Assembly: GCF_021018805.1 (NCBI RefSeq)
Contig: NW_026960614.1
Span: 1,240,001 to 1,304,000, forward strand
DNA: 64,000 nucleotides
Origin: Prinia subflava
Lineage: Eukaryota; Chordata; Aves; Passeriformes; Cisticolidae
Reading direction: 5' to 3'
The translations under genes and the position numbers were made by a program. A model generated the notes under the pieces. The model was not told the DNA's origin, searched no databases, and saw only the letters and a program-made list of their open reading frames with translations. The first letter of the stretch is position 1. Each line of letters begins with the position of its first letter. Of this stretch, positions 22,413-32,581 are shown piece after piece.

Positions 22413-23118
22413 ACTCCCCGTGGCACAGAAGTTATGGGATACCAAAAATTAAATCCCGAGTTTCCGAACTCGATGCCGTTAACTTAATGATCCAGCGGAT
22501 GACCGTTCCGTGGATGTTCGGTTAACGGCGGGGCTCTGTAACCGCCACCGAAAAAATTAACCGACCTCCCTGGTCGTGGTCAAGAAGGCTTACTCGTCCC
22601 TGAACTCAAAAAGGGACGTCCTCTTTCCTTCAGGACCCCCTGGTGACCTCCCCCACCCCGTCGGGTAACACTCACACACGAAGCGAAATATCACACGTTC
22701 CAATCGCTTCCCCGTCGGTCAGCCGTGTCCCTCGCGGGAGCAGCGGAACCGCGACCTTAAGGTCCGCTCTCGCTTCGTGATAAATCACGTCTCATTCACA
22801 CACACACGCACATACACGTTCTCAAGCACTTGGTCACCCCCACTCAACCACGCTATACTTACGGTCCTTTTCCTGCGTGGATTCCTCGTGCACTTAGATT
22901 TTTACAAGTGAAACAATACCGCGGTTCCAGGGGAAAACCCCTGCTGAGTTCCCGAGCCCCCCCAAGCTAGCTTGTCCTAATGCCTAATCCCTTTGCTGTT
23001 GTGGGTTCTGGGTTCGTAAAGCCAGTTCGTTCTTCCGGACTTACCCGCTCTGCCAGGCCGCTTTTTACGGCGGGGCGCCCCCCGGTCAGAAGCAGGGATC
23101 CGTAGAATATTCAAAACT

Positions 23119-23142
23119 GGCCCCGCTGTTGGGCGTCAAAAT
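23119..23142 (-). other. Primer-binding region of the H provirus
   Basis: Directly downstream of the 5' LTR on the sense strand, TTTGACGCCCAACAGCGGGG follows a 2-base gap. It resembles the Lys-type primer site (TGGCGCCCAACGTGGGGC) in the CGCCCAAC core but has mismatches, so the tRNA is uncertain. Confidence 0.55.
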
Positions 23143-23822
23143 TGTTATAAACGCCAGGACAAATTTATTGCCAAATTCAATAGTTTGGTTTATTAACATC
23201 CAAATCACAAAATTTAGAATCAAATTATAACAATTTCAAACAATAAAAACAAAACAATACGAACCCCACGAACAGCAAACTTACTTGACCGAAGTTCTCC
23301 CGGGAAAAGTAGAGCCAAGGGTGACCCCAGAGACACAGGACCTGGCAGCCGGTGTCTCTAGCTGGGTTCACAAACTTGCGCACCTAAAGGCCCAACTTAA
23401 ATACACTTAGTTTCCCTCTCGGCAACTTTCCTCCCATTGTTTCTCTAATCATCGACCATTAACTTTATTTACATTAAATCCCGAAAGGGTCCCCGGGCAC
23501 ATTCAAATGCTAATGTCCAGAGTTAGTCCTTGCTTTGAGTAACTGCCGTAGAGGTGTGTGATGACCGATGTAAGTCCTCGCTGGCACGTCTTTGCTGGCA
23601 CGTAGCGTTTGACCGAGTCCCGATGAGTTGAGCTGCACGTAGGCAGGGGCAAGTCGTTCTCACCTTCCATTTTTGGAACCCGGAAGATCAGGGAGGTGCT
23701 TTCCAGAAGTTCGTGAAACGTGCGGGTTGAGCAGACACACACATACCTTTATATAATATATATCACAGTTCCCAATCTATAATTATTTATAGAACATGAA
23801 TTAAATAACCATATTTCCCACA
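23143..23822 (-). mobile_element. 5' LTR of the H provirus
   Basis: 680 bp, same length as and apparently identical to 16846-17525. In the provirus sense it is the 5' LTR, since the primer site and gag lie to its left. Confidence 0.95.
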
Positions 23823-24200
23823 AGGAGCATAACCCAGACAGCTCACTCAGACTGACCAAAGGGATATTTCACACCACAGAATGTCATGCCCAGTATATAA
23901 ACTGGGGGGAATTGTCCGTGAGGGACTAATTGCTGCTAGGAGATGGGCTGAGCAATTGTATTGTGCATCACTTGTTTCTCTTGAGTGTTATTCTCTCCAT
24001 CTCCTTTTAACATTATTATTATTAGAGAATCTGTTGGGGTTTTAGTTCTCCTTTTGTTGTTTTTTTTTTCTCTCTTAAGGAATTTTCCCTTATACATGTT
24101 GCCAGGAAACAATAACAACCGGATACTTAAGAGAGACAAAAGAAGTGGTCACAGCTCAGGGGAGGGGTCCAGCTGACTACTGTCTCTTTTTACCTGGGGA
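23823..24200 (+). mobile_element. ERVL-type LTR, right part
   Basis: Continues the ERVL-type LTR begun at 15062: CTGACCAAAGGGATATTTCAC, a TATA box in CAGTATATAAACTGGGG (23892-23908), TATTGTGCATCACTTGTTTC, then a (TTA)n-like and T-rich U5. The first five bases are the AGGAG duplication of the H provirus. Confidence 0.75.
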
Positions 24201-24450
24201 TTTCTAGTGGAGGGCAGAGATACTGTGAGATTTGCATTGAGGGAAGGAGTTGGATGCAGCTCCAAGCTCTGTCTTTGCTCTCCGCATTTGGAGGGGAAGG
24301 ATGCTGCAGTCACTGTGAGATGAATTCACCACCACTGCGGGGTTCTGTCTTCTGCTGCCTTTCTTCTACCATGAGTAGAGCTCCACTCATAAGTGGTCAT
24401 TGCACTGGGACCTTATTAACACCCTACCTAACTAAACAAAGGACACTCCA
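24201..24450. other. Unassigned spacer
   Basis: No recognised gene; ends at the start of an E-group LTR. Confidence 0.3.
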
Positions 24451-24700
24451 TGTTATAAATGAATAGGCCAATTTAATAATTAAAGGAATTTATTAAAAAA
24501 TCAAAGTATACATTTTGGAAAAAGCCACAAGCAAATTAGCACTGAGCCTGGCGATCGGAGCCAGGAGGAACCTGAATTCGGCCTCTATTGCACCAAATTC
24601 CTCGTAGTTCTCCACTGCTGCTTTCAGAGTCATTTCTTATACTCTTTCTGAGCTCTTCCTACCCTTGTTGCTGGAGTCCATGTATCCATGGATCCTCTGC
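24451..24700 (-). mobile_element. LTR fragment, group E
   Basis: Starts TGTTATAAATGAATAGG and follows other E LTRs through GGAAAAAGCCACAAGCAAA, GAGCCTGGCGATCGGAGCC and GCCTCTATTGCACC. The similarity fades near 24700, so the far half of the LTR is missing or diverged. Confidence 0.65.
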
Positions 24701-25079
24701 AGAGAGTGAGAAGTGCAGGAATTGAATTAAAACCTTTAGAAAAATTAAAATATATAAAGCCACACACACATAAAGTAGAGATTTAAGCTTCAGCTTTAAG
24801 CTTCACATACCCTAAGTGCCTAATTGTTAGTGTAGAAGTACAGAGCTTCAGGCTTAGTGATATAGTTTAGACATAAAAATAGAGTACTGTTTATAATTTT
24901 TGGTATGAATTTTGCTCAAATAAGATAAAGTTTCTCACATATACTAAGACAGAGTTTTTACGCATCACAAGAGAATTTTTACGTTAGCAAGATAGAGTTT
25001 TTGCACTGATAGATATGATATATGCGTAGGCTTTTGATACTGCTTTTCATAGTTTTTTGAACTTAGAGAATCACACCTA
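24701..25079. other. Unassigned AT-rich stretch
   Basis: Repeated AT-rich words (TAAGCTT, AGATAGAGTTTTT) but no gene or named repeat recognised. Confidence 0.3.
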
Positions 25080-25720
25080 GATTGGGTAGTGTGTAGATAA
25101 AGGTATGAATATGCATTTGTAACATATAGATAAAAAGCCTCTGGGTTGGAAGTGGAGGTATTGATCGATCAATCCGATCTATCGATCCAACGTCCATCTT
25201 CCACAGCCTGAGGGAAAGAGCCCTGCCAGGGAGCCGAAACAGGATTCTAAAGGTACCATCTATTGTAGTCTTTTGTAGCTTGGGATCAGGGCCCGGGGGT
25301 CCCCTTCCCTCTCCACTTACGGCGCTTGGCCCGGAACTCTGTTCAGGGCTGCTGGGGACTCTGCGCGGGTTGGGGACCCTGGGACCCCTTCCTGCCACTG
25401 CCACCCTGCAGCCAGGAACCCTGCTTGGGATTTGTGATCTCAGGACCCCCTTCCTGTCATTGCGACCCTGCGGCTGGGAACCCTGCTTGGGGTCAGGGGT
25501 TGGAGGTTGTTTTATCCTAAGGTTGGAATGTTATGTTTAATTCCATGTTAAGACTACTGTTTATTCTGGTATTTTATTTTCTAAGACTTTATGCTCACAA
25601 CCGATTGTAAGACGGCTCATTTAGGACTCTCGCACCTTCAGATATATCCTTTCATGTAATAAACAACTTTGCATAAGACTTTAAAATGTTCTTGGACCTT
25701 TAAGATCTATCACCTGTAGA
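25080..25720 (+). mobile_element. LTR-like segment
   Basis: A TATA-like GATAAAAAGCC near 25129 is followed by a GC-rich stretch of imperfect repeats (GGACCCCTTCCTGC(C/A) units at 25376-25500) and a polyadenylation-type CATGTAATAAACAACTTTGC near 25655. The spacing fits an LTR. Ends not found. Confidence 0.4.
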
Positions 25721-26379
25721 GACGGCACCTGGTTTTTGATTTGGCCATTTCTGATCTCCGGGTAAACCCTGTGGGTTTTGGTGCTCCCACCCTCGCATGC
25801 CAGCCTGTCTTATCATCTCTCTCTCTTCAGTAGTAAACAATGCCCTCAGTATCGCTTGCATATTGTCCCATGTATACATGCTGGGTCCTAAAAGTTATAG
25901 CACCTGGCTACACTTCTTTGGGTCTTTGGGAGTTTCTCTGGGTGTGGGGGGAGGGGGGGGAGATAACCCCAGGTTTGGGGCCAGGTAAAGGACAAGGCTG
26001 GGGCCAGTTTCGTTCTCTTGCTCTGGGCATCGGAGAGAACGGCCAGGCTGCTGCTTGCTGCTGGAAAAGTTCACTGTTACCACTCCGTCCGGTCTTGGAA
26101 AATCGACCATCATCTGCTGCGTACCCCAGAACTCTGAGCTCGCATCCTCCTGCCCTGCTGGGCTGGCCCTGTCTCTCCAGTGCGGCTTCTTTGGCACTGC
26201 TTTGAGGCTTTCTACTACTCTGTGGCCCTGCACTGCCCAGCTCTTGTGGGACATCCCTGCTGTTCCAGCTACCACTGACAGAGCTCTTGATATATCTAAT
26301 CCACCAGCCCGGGATTTTCCACCGTTCCAGCTTGGCGCTCTTGGAGTCCCAAGAGACCAGATTGCCCTGGGCTTTGTGA
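25721..26379. other. Unassigned stretch with overlapping open frames
   Basis: Several 60-126 codon frames overlap on both strands (for example 25840-26205 + and 25895-26275 -), a pattern of chance frames in GC-rich DNA. No domain recognised. A G-rich run lies at 25945-25962. Confidence 0.35.
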
Positions 26380-26640
26380 AACCAAAGCCCCTCGAGGTTC
26401 TTGGTTCTGTTTACTATTAATGCTGTAGTTGTTGTTGTTTGATTGCCTTGTTAGACATACTAGTAAAGAACCGTTATTCCTATCCCCATACCTCTGCCTG
26501 AAAGCCCCTTTAATTTTCTAAATTATAATAATTTGGAGGGAGGGGATTTGAATTCTCCATTCCAAAGGAGGTACTGCCCCTTATCCTTCCCGGAACTTCT
26601 CAAGATCAGGCCGATCCTGGCTGCCTTGGTGTTCCTTGAC
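26380..26640 (+). mobile_element. LTR R/U5 remnant
   Basis: ACTAGTAAAGAACCGTTATTCC, CCTGAAAGCCCCTTTAATTT and TTATAATAATTTGGAGGGAG match the 3' part of a common avian ERV LTR as I know it. The 5' part is not delimited. Confidence 0.5.
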
Positions 26641-26779
26641 ACAGGGTACCGCTAAGTACCTCTTGTCCAAGTACCTCAGGCAAAGCTCCCAGGCACAGGC
26701 AATACTTAGCACCTCAGCTAGCAGTGATTCCAGCTCTTTGCAGTTTCAGCTCTATAGTGATTTCAGCTCATGAGCTTGC

Positions 26780-27130
26780 TAAGTGCCTTGGCAGACACAG
26801 GGAGAGAGAGGAGAAGCGCTGTATGAATGTCCACAGATGAGTCTTTATTGGCATCCCCTGCAAAGGGTTTCAGGGACAGCTCTTCTACTGAGCTGGGCAA
26901 AAGTGGGGTTAATATAGGGTACCGAGGTTTTGAGAAATGGTCCAATGGTATGAGTCGGGGTAGAAAGTGACCTATTGTCTTACAGGGAGATAAGAGAGGG
27001 TCCGAGAGCAGGAGAGGGGTTATTTGGTCCAGTCACCATGACTAGGCATTTCTTTGCCTTTAGGCAACTGACTGCCAGGGAGGCCTCTCAGGCCTCATGG
27101 CTGCAACAGTCCAGGAACTGTAAGAAATTC
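26780..27130 (-). mobile_element. LTR-like segment, minus strand
   Basis: On the minus strand GATGCCAATAAAGACTCATC (polyadenylation type, plus 26835-26854) and a TATA-like CCTATATTAACCCC (plus about 26910-26923) stand in LTR order. Ends not found. Confidence 0.45.
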
Positions 27131-27206
27131 TCTGAGTGTCCTGGTTTGAGGGGAAGTGAGTTTTTTCAAGAGGCTGTAGTCAAAACAATCAGTAGTCAGG
27201 TTTGAA

Positions 27207-28510
27207 TGTTGGCATTTTTAGTGGCCACTGAGGGGTTGGACACGCCTCCGAGGACACAAGGAGTTAAAAGCAAGGACTCCCAGAAGGTCTGTCTCTTATA
27301 AGTTCCGGTTTCAGCAGGGAAACATCTTCTCTCCCCTGCCCAGTTTACTAGGCTGGGTGGGGGAGGGGAGCCACATGGCCGGGCTGAAGTAAGCTAGGGC
27401 CCTGGGGGCGGGGGGGGGGGGGGGGCGGGGAAGAGAATGAACAAGACTAGAGCTGAGCTAGCCCCATCCAGGATAGAAAGGTGGAAAACTGTAGAGGTGC
27501 CTTCGATTCCCCCCCCCCCCGCCCCCCCCCGGGAGAAGGTGCCCAGCTGCGTGTGGGTGTTGCCGAGCCTGGGAGTGCCTGAGCCCGCAGCCCTGCTGGG
27601 AGCCAGAAACTGTTAACCCTTTCTTGGCAGAAGGAAACTTTTTCCCAGACATTAATTCTCATAGCTAGTGGTTTCAGAAGAGAAAGAGAAACAGCCTGGG
27701 ACCGAGATGATAAAGTTAGAAGATGAAAAGAACCCTAGATGGGCAAAGAATGAGAAGAGTGGCTTTCTGAGCTAGACTTTTCTTGCATAATGTTAGCCAT
27801 AGACTGAACTCAAGTCTCTTTTGAACATAAACTGCATTTGAGTAGATGCAGCTGCCTCTGCTTTTGCTACAGTGACTAGCACTTTAAGAGTGGAGCGTAC
27901 AGAGAAGAGCGGGGGAGGGTGTAGTGGCGCCCTCTGCTCTCAGGAGAGACCTGCTCTTAGAACCCTCAGCTCCAGGGGAAAGATGGGGAGAGCTCGGCAT
28001 GCAAACATCCTTAAAAGAGCCCTATATGCAGCTTTAGCCCATGGACAGTAGTAAGAGCACTAGACATGGAAAAGAGAGTGTCACCACAGCAGATTTCTCC
28101 AGGCGGTGCCACAGGTGACATGGAAACACATAAGGGGTGGACCTGTGTTTTCTGAAGAACAGTCTGTAGTGCAAGAAAAGCTCCTCTCTCCCTTGCTGAA
28201 TTGAAGATTAGTTTTTTAAAGCGGTGATTGTTTGATTTAAAACCCAAGGTTTTAGTCCATAGAGGGTAACATGTAGGGGGTAGAAATTGAGAGAGGAGAA
28301 GAAATGTTCTGGGAAGGTTTCATTTCTGTTTTTGTGTGTGTTTAGAGTTTTACTTTCTATTCCTGTTCTTATGTAATGTAATAAAGTTTTGTTCTCTGTT
28401 TTCAAGTTTTAGGCCTGCTCTGCTCTGTTCTTGACCACATCTCACAGTAGCTCATTAAGAAAAACACACTCATAGGTGCATTAACATCTGGCCAGTGCTA
28501 ACCCATGACA
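27207..28510 (+). mobile_element. Long LTR, group D-related
   Basis: 1304 bp, TGTTGGCATTTTTAGTGGCC to GTGCTAACCCATGACA. Runs of G (27409-27426) and C (27511-27530) break its GC-rich first half. Polyadenylation-type AATGTAATAAAG lies near 28376. It follows the same plan as 9630-11056. On the right it abuts a minus-strand gag remnant. Confidence 0.65.
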
Positions 28511-29082
28511 CTGAGCCATACTGTTTAATACTGATATAGCTACCTTGTGTCTCAACTGTTGGTAGTTGCTTAAGAACTGTTTCTGCAACATTACAGAATT
28601 TATCTAAAATGAATTTTGATAACACATGAGTCTTGTCTACAGGGTTAGCCCACTAACCTTCACTGCACATATGTTCATAGGTGATATCCCTCCCCTCTAA
28701 ATCTTGTGCACCCTGGGTGCTTTTCTTAAGTTCTTCTAGGAGTTTTCTCAAAGATCTTTTCCAGGTACTTTCCCAGAGATCAAATTCTGAGGGTGTAAGC
28801 AGGCATTGGAATATATCTTTGAGATCTGTTTGTACTAATTGAACAGATGTTAGGGTAGCTTTCATCATACCCTTAAAAATTTCAGTCTTGACCAAATTCT
28901 TTTTGGCTTTTGCACAGTTCTTTTTTGTTATTGTAAGAGAAGGGTAAGTAATTTATGATTGCATTATTTTTCACAATATATGGAACTGGCAAAGCTAAAT
29001 GTATCTGTTTCTGTTCTTGGTTTTGATTTCTAGGGCTATCCCACCCTGTCCTGTTTCTGTGGGAACTGGCTAGGGGTTCACC
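28511..29082 (-). pseudogene. Betaretrovirus-like gag: capsid part
   Basis: Minus-strand frames read KKELCKSQKEFGQD (right side), then IFQCLLTPSEFDLWESTWKR and KLLEELKK, then an ESYISIKQ-like block. These are the N- and C-terminal capsid domains of a betaretrovirus-like Gag, close in pattern to ERV-1 gag at 43780-44440. Stops separate the blocks. It is cut on the right by the C LTR at 29083 and on the left by the D-related LTR at 28510. Confidence 0.75.
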
Positions 29083-29777
29083 TGTCAGAGTCCAGGACAT
29101 CCCTCTGGCCACCCTGGAGGGTTTGGAGACCGGACAGGGGGGTTTGGGATCTGTACAAGGGGGTCAGCCAGCCTCACACAGAGCCCAGGAGGACACTGCT
29201 TTTGATCCCTGGCCATGGGAGTGAATGCCTACATTGTATGAAAAATCACAAGCCAAGGGAATCCAAAATAAGTAGTAGTTAGTTTATCACAGAGTGCAAA
29301 TGTAGAATCTAGGATTTCTAGTATATGGGTTTGAAGAGGCAAGATGGAGAAATTGGGGAGTGGTCCTGTCCTCCTTGTTCTTGTTCTCATCCCCCATTTT
29401 CTGCTGAGTTGGATCACAAGGATTGGTTTAGAGTAGAAAGGACATGTTAACACAGGTAGTAAGTATTGGTAAGATTTTGTAAATAAAAAGTACCTTGTGG
29501 ACAGTGGTTGGACCAGAGAAATGGTACAAAGGGTCTGGGACCCTCTGATCTGCCCCAGTCTGCCGCGTGTCCTGCTCTGCTGGGGACACCTTGCAGAGCT
29601 GAGAAAGAACTAAGAGATAATGAAAGAATAAACAACCTTGGAGGCACGGACTGGCAGACTCTGTTTGTCTTCTCTGGCTCTGGCGCGGGACCTTTCAGGC
29701 AAGAAAAGCTCGAAAACCCTATATACCTATGGGAACAGCAATTCCAAAGAGAATGTCAGGGAAAAGCAACCTTGATA
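29083..29777 (+). mobile_element. Solo LTR, group C, inserted in gag
   Basis: 695 bp, TGTCAGAGTCCAGGACATCCC at the start, same order as the ERV-2 LTR. It is flanked by TTCACC (29077-29082) and CTCACC (29778-29783), an imperfect 6-bp duplication. The U5 hairpins are decayed here, with one recognisable loop GGGAACAGCAATTCC. The U3 env-tail reading frame is open to the stop at 29222-29224. Confidence 0.85.
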
Positions 29778-30346
29778 CTCACCCTTCCCCCCACCCACTC
29801 CCTCGGTTCCATTTCCCCAGTGGGAATTGTCGGGAGGATCACCTTTCCCTGGGGCCCCATCCCCATGGGAACCACTGGCACCACTGCCCCCACCCCCGGC
29901 CCCGGCTTCCCACTCCAACCCTGGCTCCCACGACGGAGACTGGGTTGGGGGGCATGGGAACCAGGAACAGGAAGGGGGGTGGAGTTGTCCAGAGAGGTGG
30001 AGCAACCTTTGGAACTATGATTGCAACATCTGGGGTTGGGGTTGCAGGATGATGTCATGCAGGGTGGGAACATGGGGGAGGGATGAATGGTGTCTGAGGG
30101 GAGGAAGGTGTTGTGGGACCAGAAGGGGTTGGGGGAGGGGACAAGTGGGAGAAAGCGGTTATGGGAAGAAGAAGGGTAAGATGGAGGGTCAGCCACATTG
30201 CCGGGGGTCGCCCCCTACCACATGATCAGTGCCATTTTGGAGATAGGGGGTTTTACTTTCAGAGCCAGCAAAACATGAAGCTTTAGCTACAGCAACCAGG
30301 AAAGAGGGGTACAGGGAGTTTTCTCTGTCAGTCTGCGCACTACTGC
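29778..30346 (-). pseudogene. Betaretrovirus-like gag: proline-rich linker
   Basis: A minus-strand frame (30196-29756) encodes a proline/serine-rich polypeptide between the matrix part at 31200-31620 and the capsid part at 28511-29082. Position and composition fit the linker of a betaretroviral Gag. No late-domain motif can be named with confidence. Confidence 0.55.
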
Positions 30347-31060
30347 TGAAAAGAACAGGGCATATGCCTTTATTAATATTCAGCTCTTTATTAAAGTGAT
30401 CAGCTCGTTATTAAAGTCATCAGCAGGATTGCAGAGTCCAATCGGAGTTTTCCACGCTGCTGCAGCCATCTGAAGGAGCAGGTGCTGTCCCAGTGGATGC
30501 TGAGTCCTTATTCCCATAGAAACAGCTGGCAACTCTCTCTGGTCAACCATCAGATGGCAGAGCAGCGGCAGTCAGCTCTTTGCCCTCAGGGAAAAGTTTC
30601 AAGAGTTTCCCATTCTCTGCATCAATCAGCTCAGCTGGCCAGTTCCCATTCCATTCAGGCTCCTCACAGGTCATGGCCAATCTTCAAACCAGGCCAGGAG
30701 GTGCATCCACTCCCCGCTCAGCCAGGGCACTATCTAATTCTCTTCTGACGAATCCAGCTTCCTGTCCCGGGGTGCAGTTTCCCCAAAAAAAACCTCCCAG
30801 GATCCACGGGGGCGGCCCTGCCCTATCTGCATATACACATGCATATGCATTTGTCCTGGTCGTAGCCGAGGTTACTCTTGCTGAATGAGGTAGTTACAAA
30901 GGACAATAGGGCTATCTAGGTGTGGGCAGCTTCTTTTCACATTTCAATTAGGTAGGGAAAAGTTGCCAGGCAACTTTCTTTCAGGGCAGCTCTCCCTTCT
31001 CAGATTGTCTGGGGTGTGGGGGGTGTTACTCTAGCCAGGAGAGGGTCAGTTGTGGGGTGG
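30347..31060 (-). mobile_element. LTR, group G, truncated at its U3 end
   Basis: Starts TGAAAAGAACAGGGCATATGCC and follows the reverse of 7973-8971 through TATGCATTTGTCCTGG and AAAAGTTGCCAGGCAACTTT. It stops about 265 bp short of the full LTR near 31060. It lies inside the minus-strand gag. Confidence 0.75.
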
Positions 31061-31203
31061 TTGTTTTTTTGGTTTTTTTTTTTCTTTCGTTCCTAACACT
31101 GCCAGAGCCAGGGTGCTGAAAGGGAAAAAGAGGACCAGGGGGACAGTGGCTCTCATGCTAGGCTCCCTGCGTTTCTCAGGCTGTCCTGTGTGTCTCTCTC
31201 AGC
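31061..31203. other. T-rich junction
   Basis: T-rich (31063-31086) and unassigned, between the truncated G LTR and gag. Confidence 0.3.
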
Positions 31204-31620
31204 TCAGAGGCAGAGGGAATGGAAGAAGGGGTAGGGAAATTGGTGGGAGGGGGGGTTGCAGTGGCTGTTTTTCCATATCTTAATTAATTCTTTACAAATT
31301 AAAAGGAACGCTGGGATAAACTCAGATGCTATTTTGTCTCCCTGTTCTACTCTAGATGTTAACAGTCCTCCAACTTTGTCCCAGGCAGAGACAGAATTTA
31401 CATTCTGCTGGGTAAACTGAGGCAGATGTAAAGACAACCACCGAGTGAACTGCTTCAATTTCCCTGTAGAGATTTTAACGTTCCACCAATTAAGGTATCT
31501 AGGGTTTGGGAATAAATGCCTCTTTCCTGTGCAGAGAGCTTAGAATCAGTTTTTGATATTAAAATCCAATCTGCACAGTTTCAATCTACCTCTGATTGCA
31601 CCAAATACAAACCAAAACTG
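31204..31620 (-). pseudogene. Betaretrovirus-like gag: matrix part
   Basis: The minus-strand frame 31458-31204 reads KQFTRWLSLHLPQFTQQNV, then AWDKVGGLLTSRVEQGDKIA and ICKELIKIWKN, a betaretroviral matrix helical bundle. Upstream in another frame SKLSAQERGIYSQTL is the matrix N-terminus, so a frameshift separates the two near 31470. Gag would have directed particle assembly at the membrane. It is defective. Confidence 0.75.
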
Positions 31621-32196
31621 AAAACACAACAACCAGACCTAGGAAAGGGTTCACAGTTTCTCCTCCCCTCAACTCTGAGGTAAGAGGAAGAAACTCACTT
31701 GTCAGGAAGCCTGGGGCTTTTACAGACGCTGCTACAGCACAAGGCTGCTGGAGCCGGGGAAAACACAAAAATCATGGGTCCATGCCGCCTGTGCCGGCAA
31801 AAAACATCAGCCTGCATTTGCCCATACCCCCCCGCCATGCCTGGGACCCGCTGCTACCCCCCAAGCCTAAACCCCCCCCAACATGGGCCCACCCTTCACT
31901 ACAGCTGGAGTTCTGTGCTCCGTCACCCCCACGCACTTGGGGGTCACTTCAGGGTCCCTGGCAAAGAGTACTCACCCCCTCTCTTGGGGCCTCGGCTGGC
32001 CAGAACTGCTGCAAAGGAGTCCTTGGACTTGGAATCACTTTGTCTTAGGTTTTCAGACTAATTTGTCTGCTCCTCCCTGGTCAGTGTGTCGGGCAAAAGG
32101 CGACAGTCTCAACCAGGGCAGTCAACTTTCCAAAAGCTTATAAAATCCATGAGTGGAAATCCAGCTACTGCATGGGGTCTCAGATCGAACTGGAGG
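31621..32196 (-). other. Provirus 5' leader, minus strand
   Basis: The region between the primer site and matrix, in the position of a retroviral leader. Open frames on the plus strand (31596-32143) overlap in several phases and show no domain. Confidence 0.5.
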
Positions 32197-32214
32197 CCTC
32201 CACGTTGGATGTCA
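32197..32214 (-). other. Primer-binding site, Lys-type
   Basis: The sense strand reads TGACATCCAACGTGGAGG, a decayed match to the tRNA-Lys type site TGGCGCCCAACGTGGGGC (14 of 18). It lies 3 bases from the LTR end and upstream of matrix in the same orientation. Confidence 0.75.
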
Positions 32215-32217
32215 ACT

Positions 32218-32581
32218 TGTAGAGGTCCCATGCTCCTGGGGTCAAATCCTGGCTACCTCTAGACCCTAGTGTGTTACCCTGATAATGGACCAAAGGCAAA
32301 AGACAGAGGCACCCTTCCTCCTCGGGACCACAGTCCCACTCTTTATTCTAGAACTCACCTCCCGAGCAGCAAAAGGACTTAGCCACGTGTTTTAGGGGGT
32401 TTATGCCTGGGGACAAGGGGGTGGGGAGAGGGGGAGGAACTCCAACCAGTGGGAAACGACCTCGGGAAGGGGAGGGGGCATGGGGAGGAATTGAATAGGG
32501 GATACCAAAACCCAGAGAGAGGGTCCAGAACATACCATGTGCAAAATATAACAAAACCACTTTTGTGTGCAAATACAACAA
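32218..32581 (-). mobile_element. 5' LTR, group B, of the minus-strand betaretrovirus-like provirus
   Basis: About 364 bp, plus-strand ends TGTAGAGGTCCC and CAAATACAACA. On the sense strand are CACTGGTTGGAGTTCC (CCAAT-type), GCATAAACCCCC (TATA-like) and AGAATAAAGAGTG. The right end is the best TG/CA pair but is not fixed by a duplication. Confidence 0.65.

Larger units (their letters stand above)
16846..23822 (-). mobile_element. H provirus, gammaretrovirus-like, coding-deficient, young
   Basis: Complete provirus on the minus strand: 5' LTR 23143-23822, primer site next to 23142, gag start, decayed pol pieces, polypurine tract at 17526, 3' LTR 16846-17525. The 5-bp duplication AGGAG flanks it (16841-16845 and 23823-23827). 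The two 680-bp LTRs read the same throughout by eye. Of the coding region only a gag matrix part, an RT connection piece and an integrase end are recognisable; there is no intact pol and no clear env. Confidence 0.9.

Noticed and set aside
25160..25173. Perfect palindrome ATTGATCGATCAAT
   Set aside because: Fourteen bases in an AT-rich stretch is not remarkable, and nothing around it suggests a site.
29508..30225. Plus-strand frames of 107-170 codons
   Set aside because: They cross the end of a C LTR and run opposite to the proline-rich gag linker, so they are antisense by-products of biased composition.
31596..32143. Plus-strand frames up to 150 codons
   Set aside because: They are antisense to a provirus leader, overlap one another in three phases and contain no known motif.
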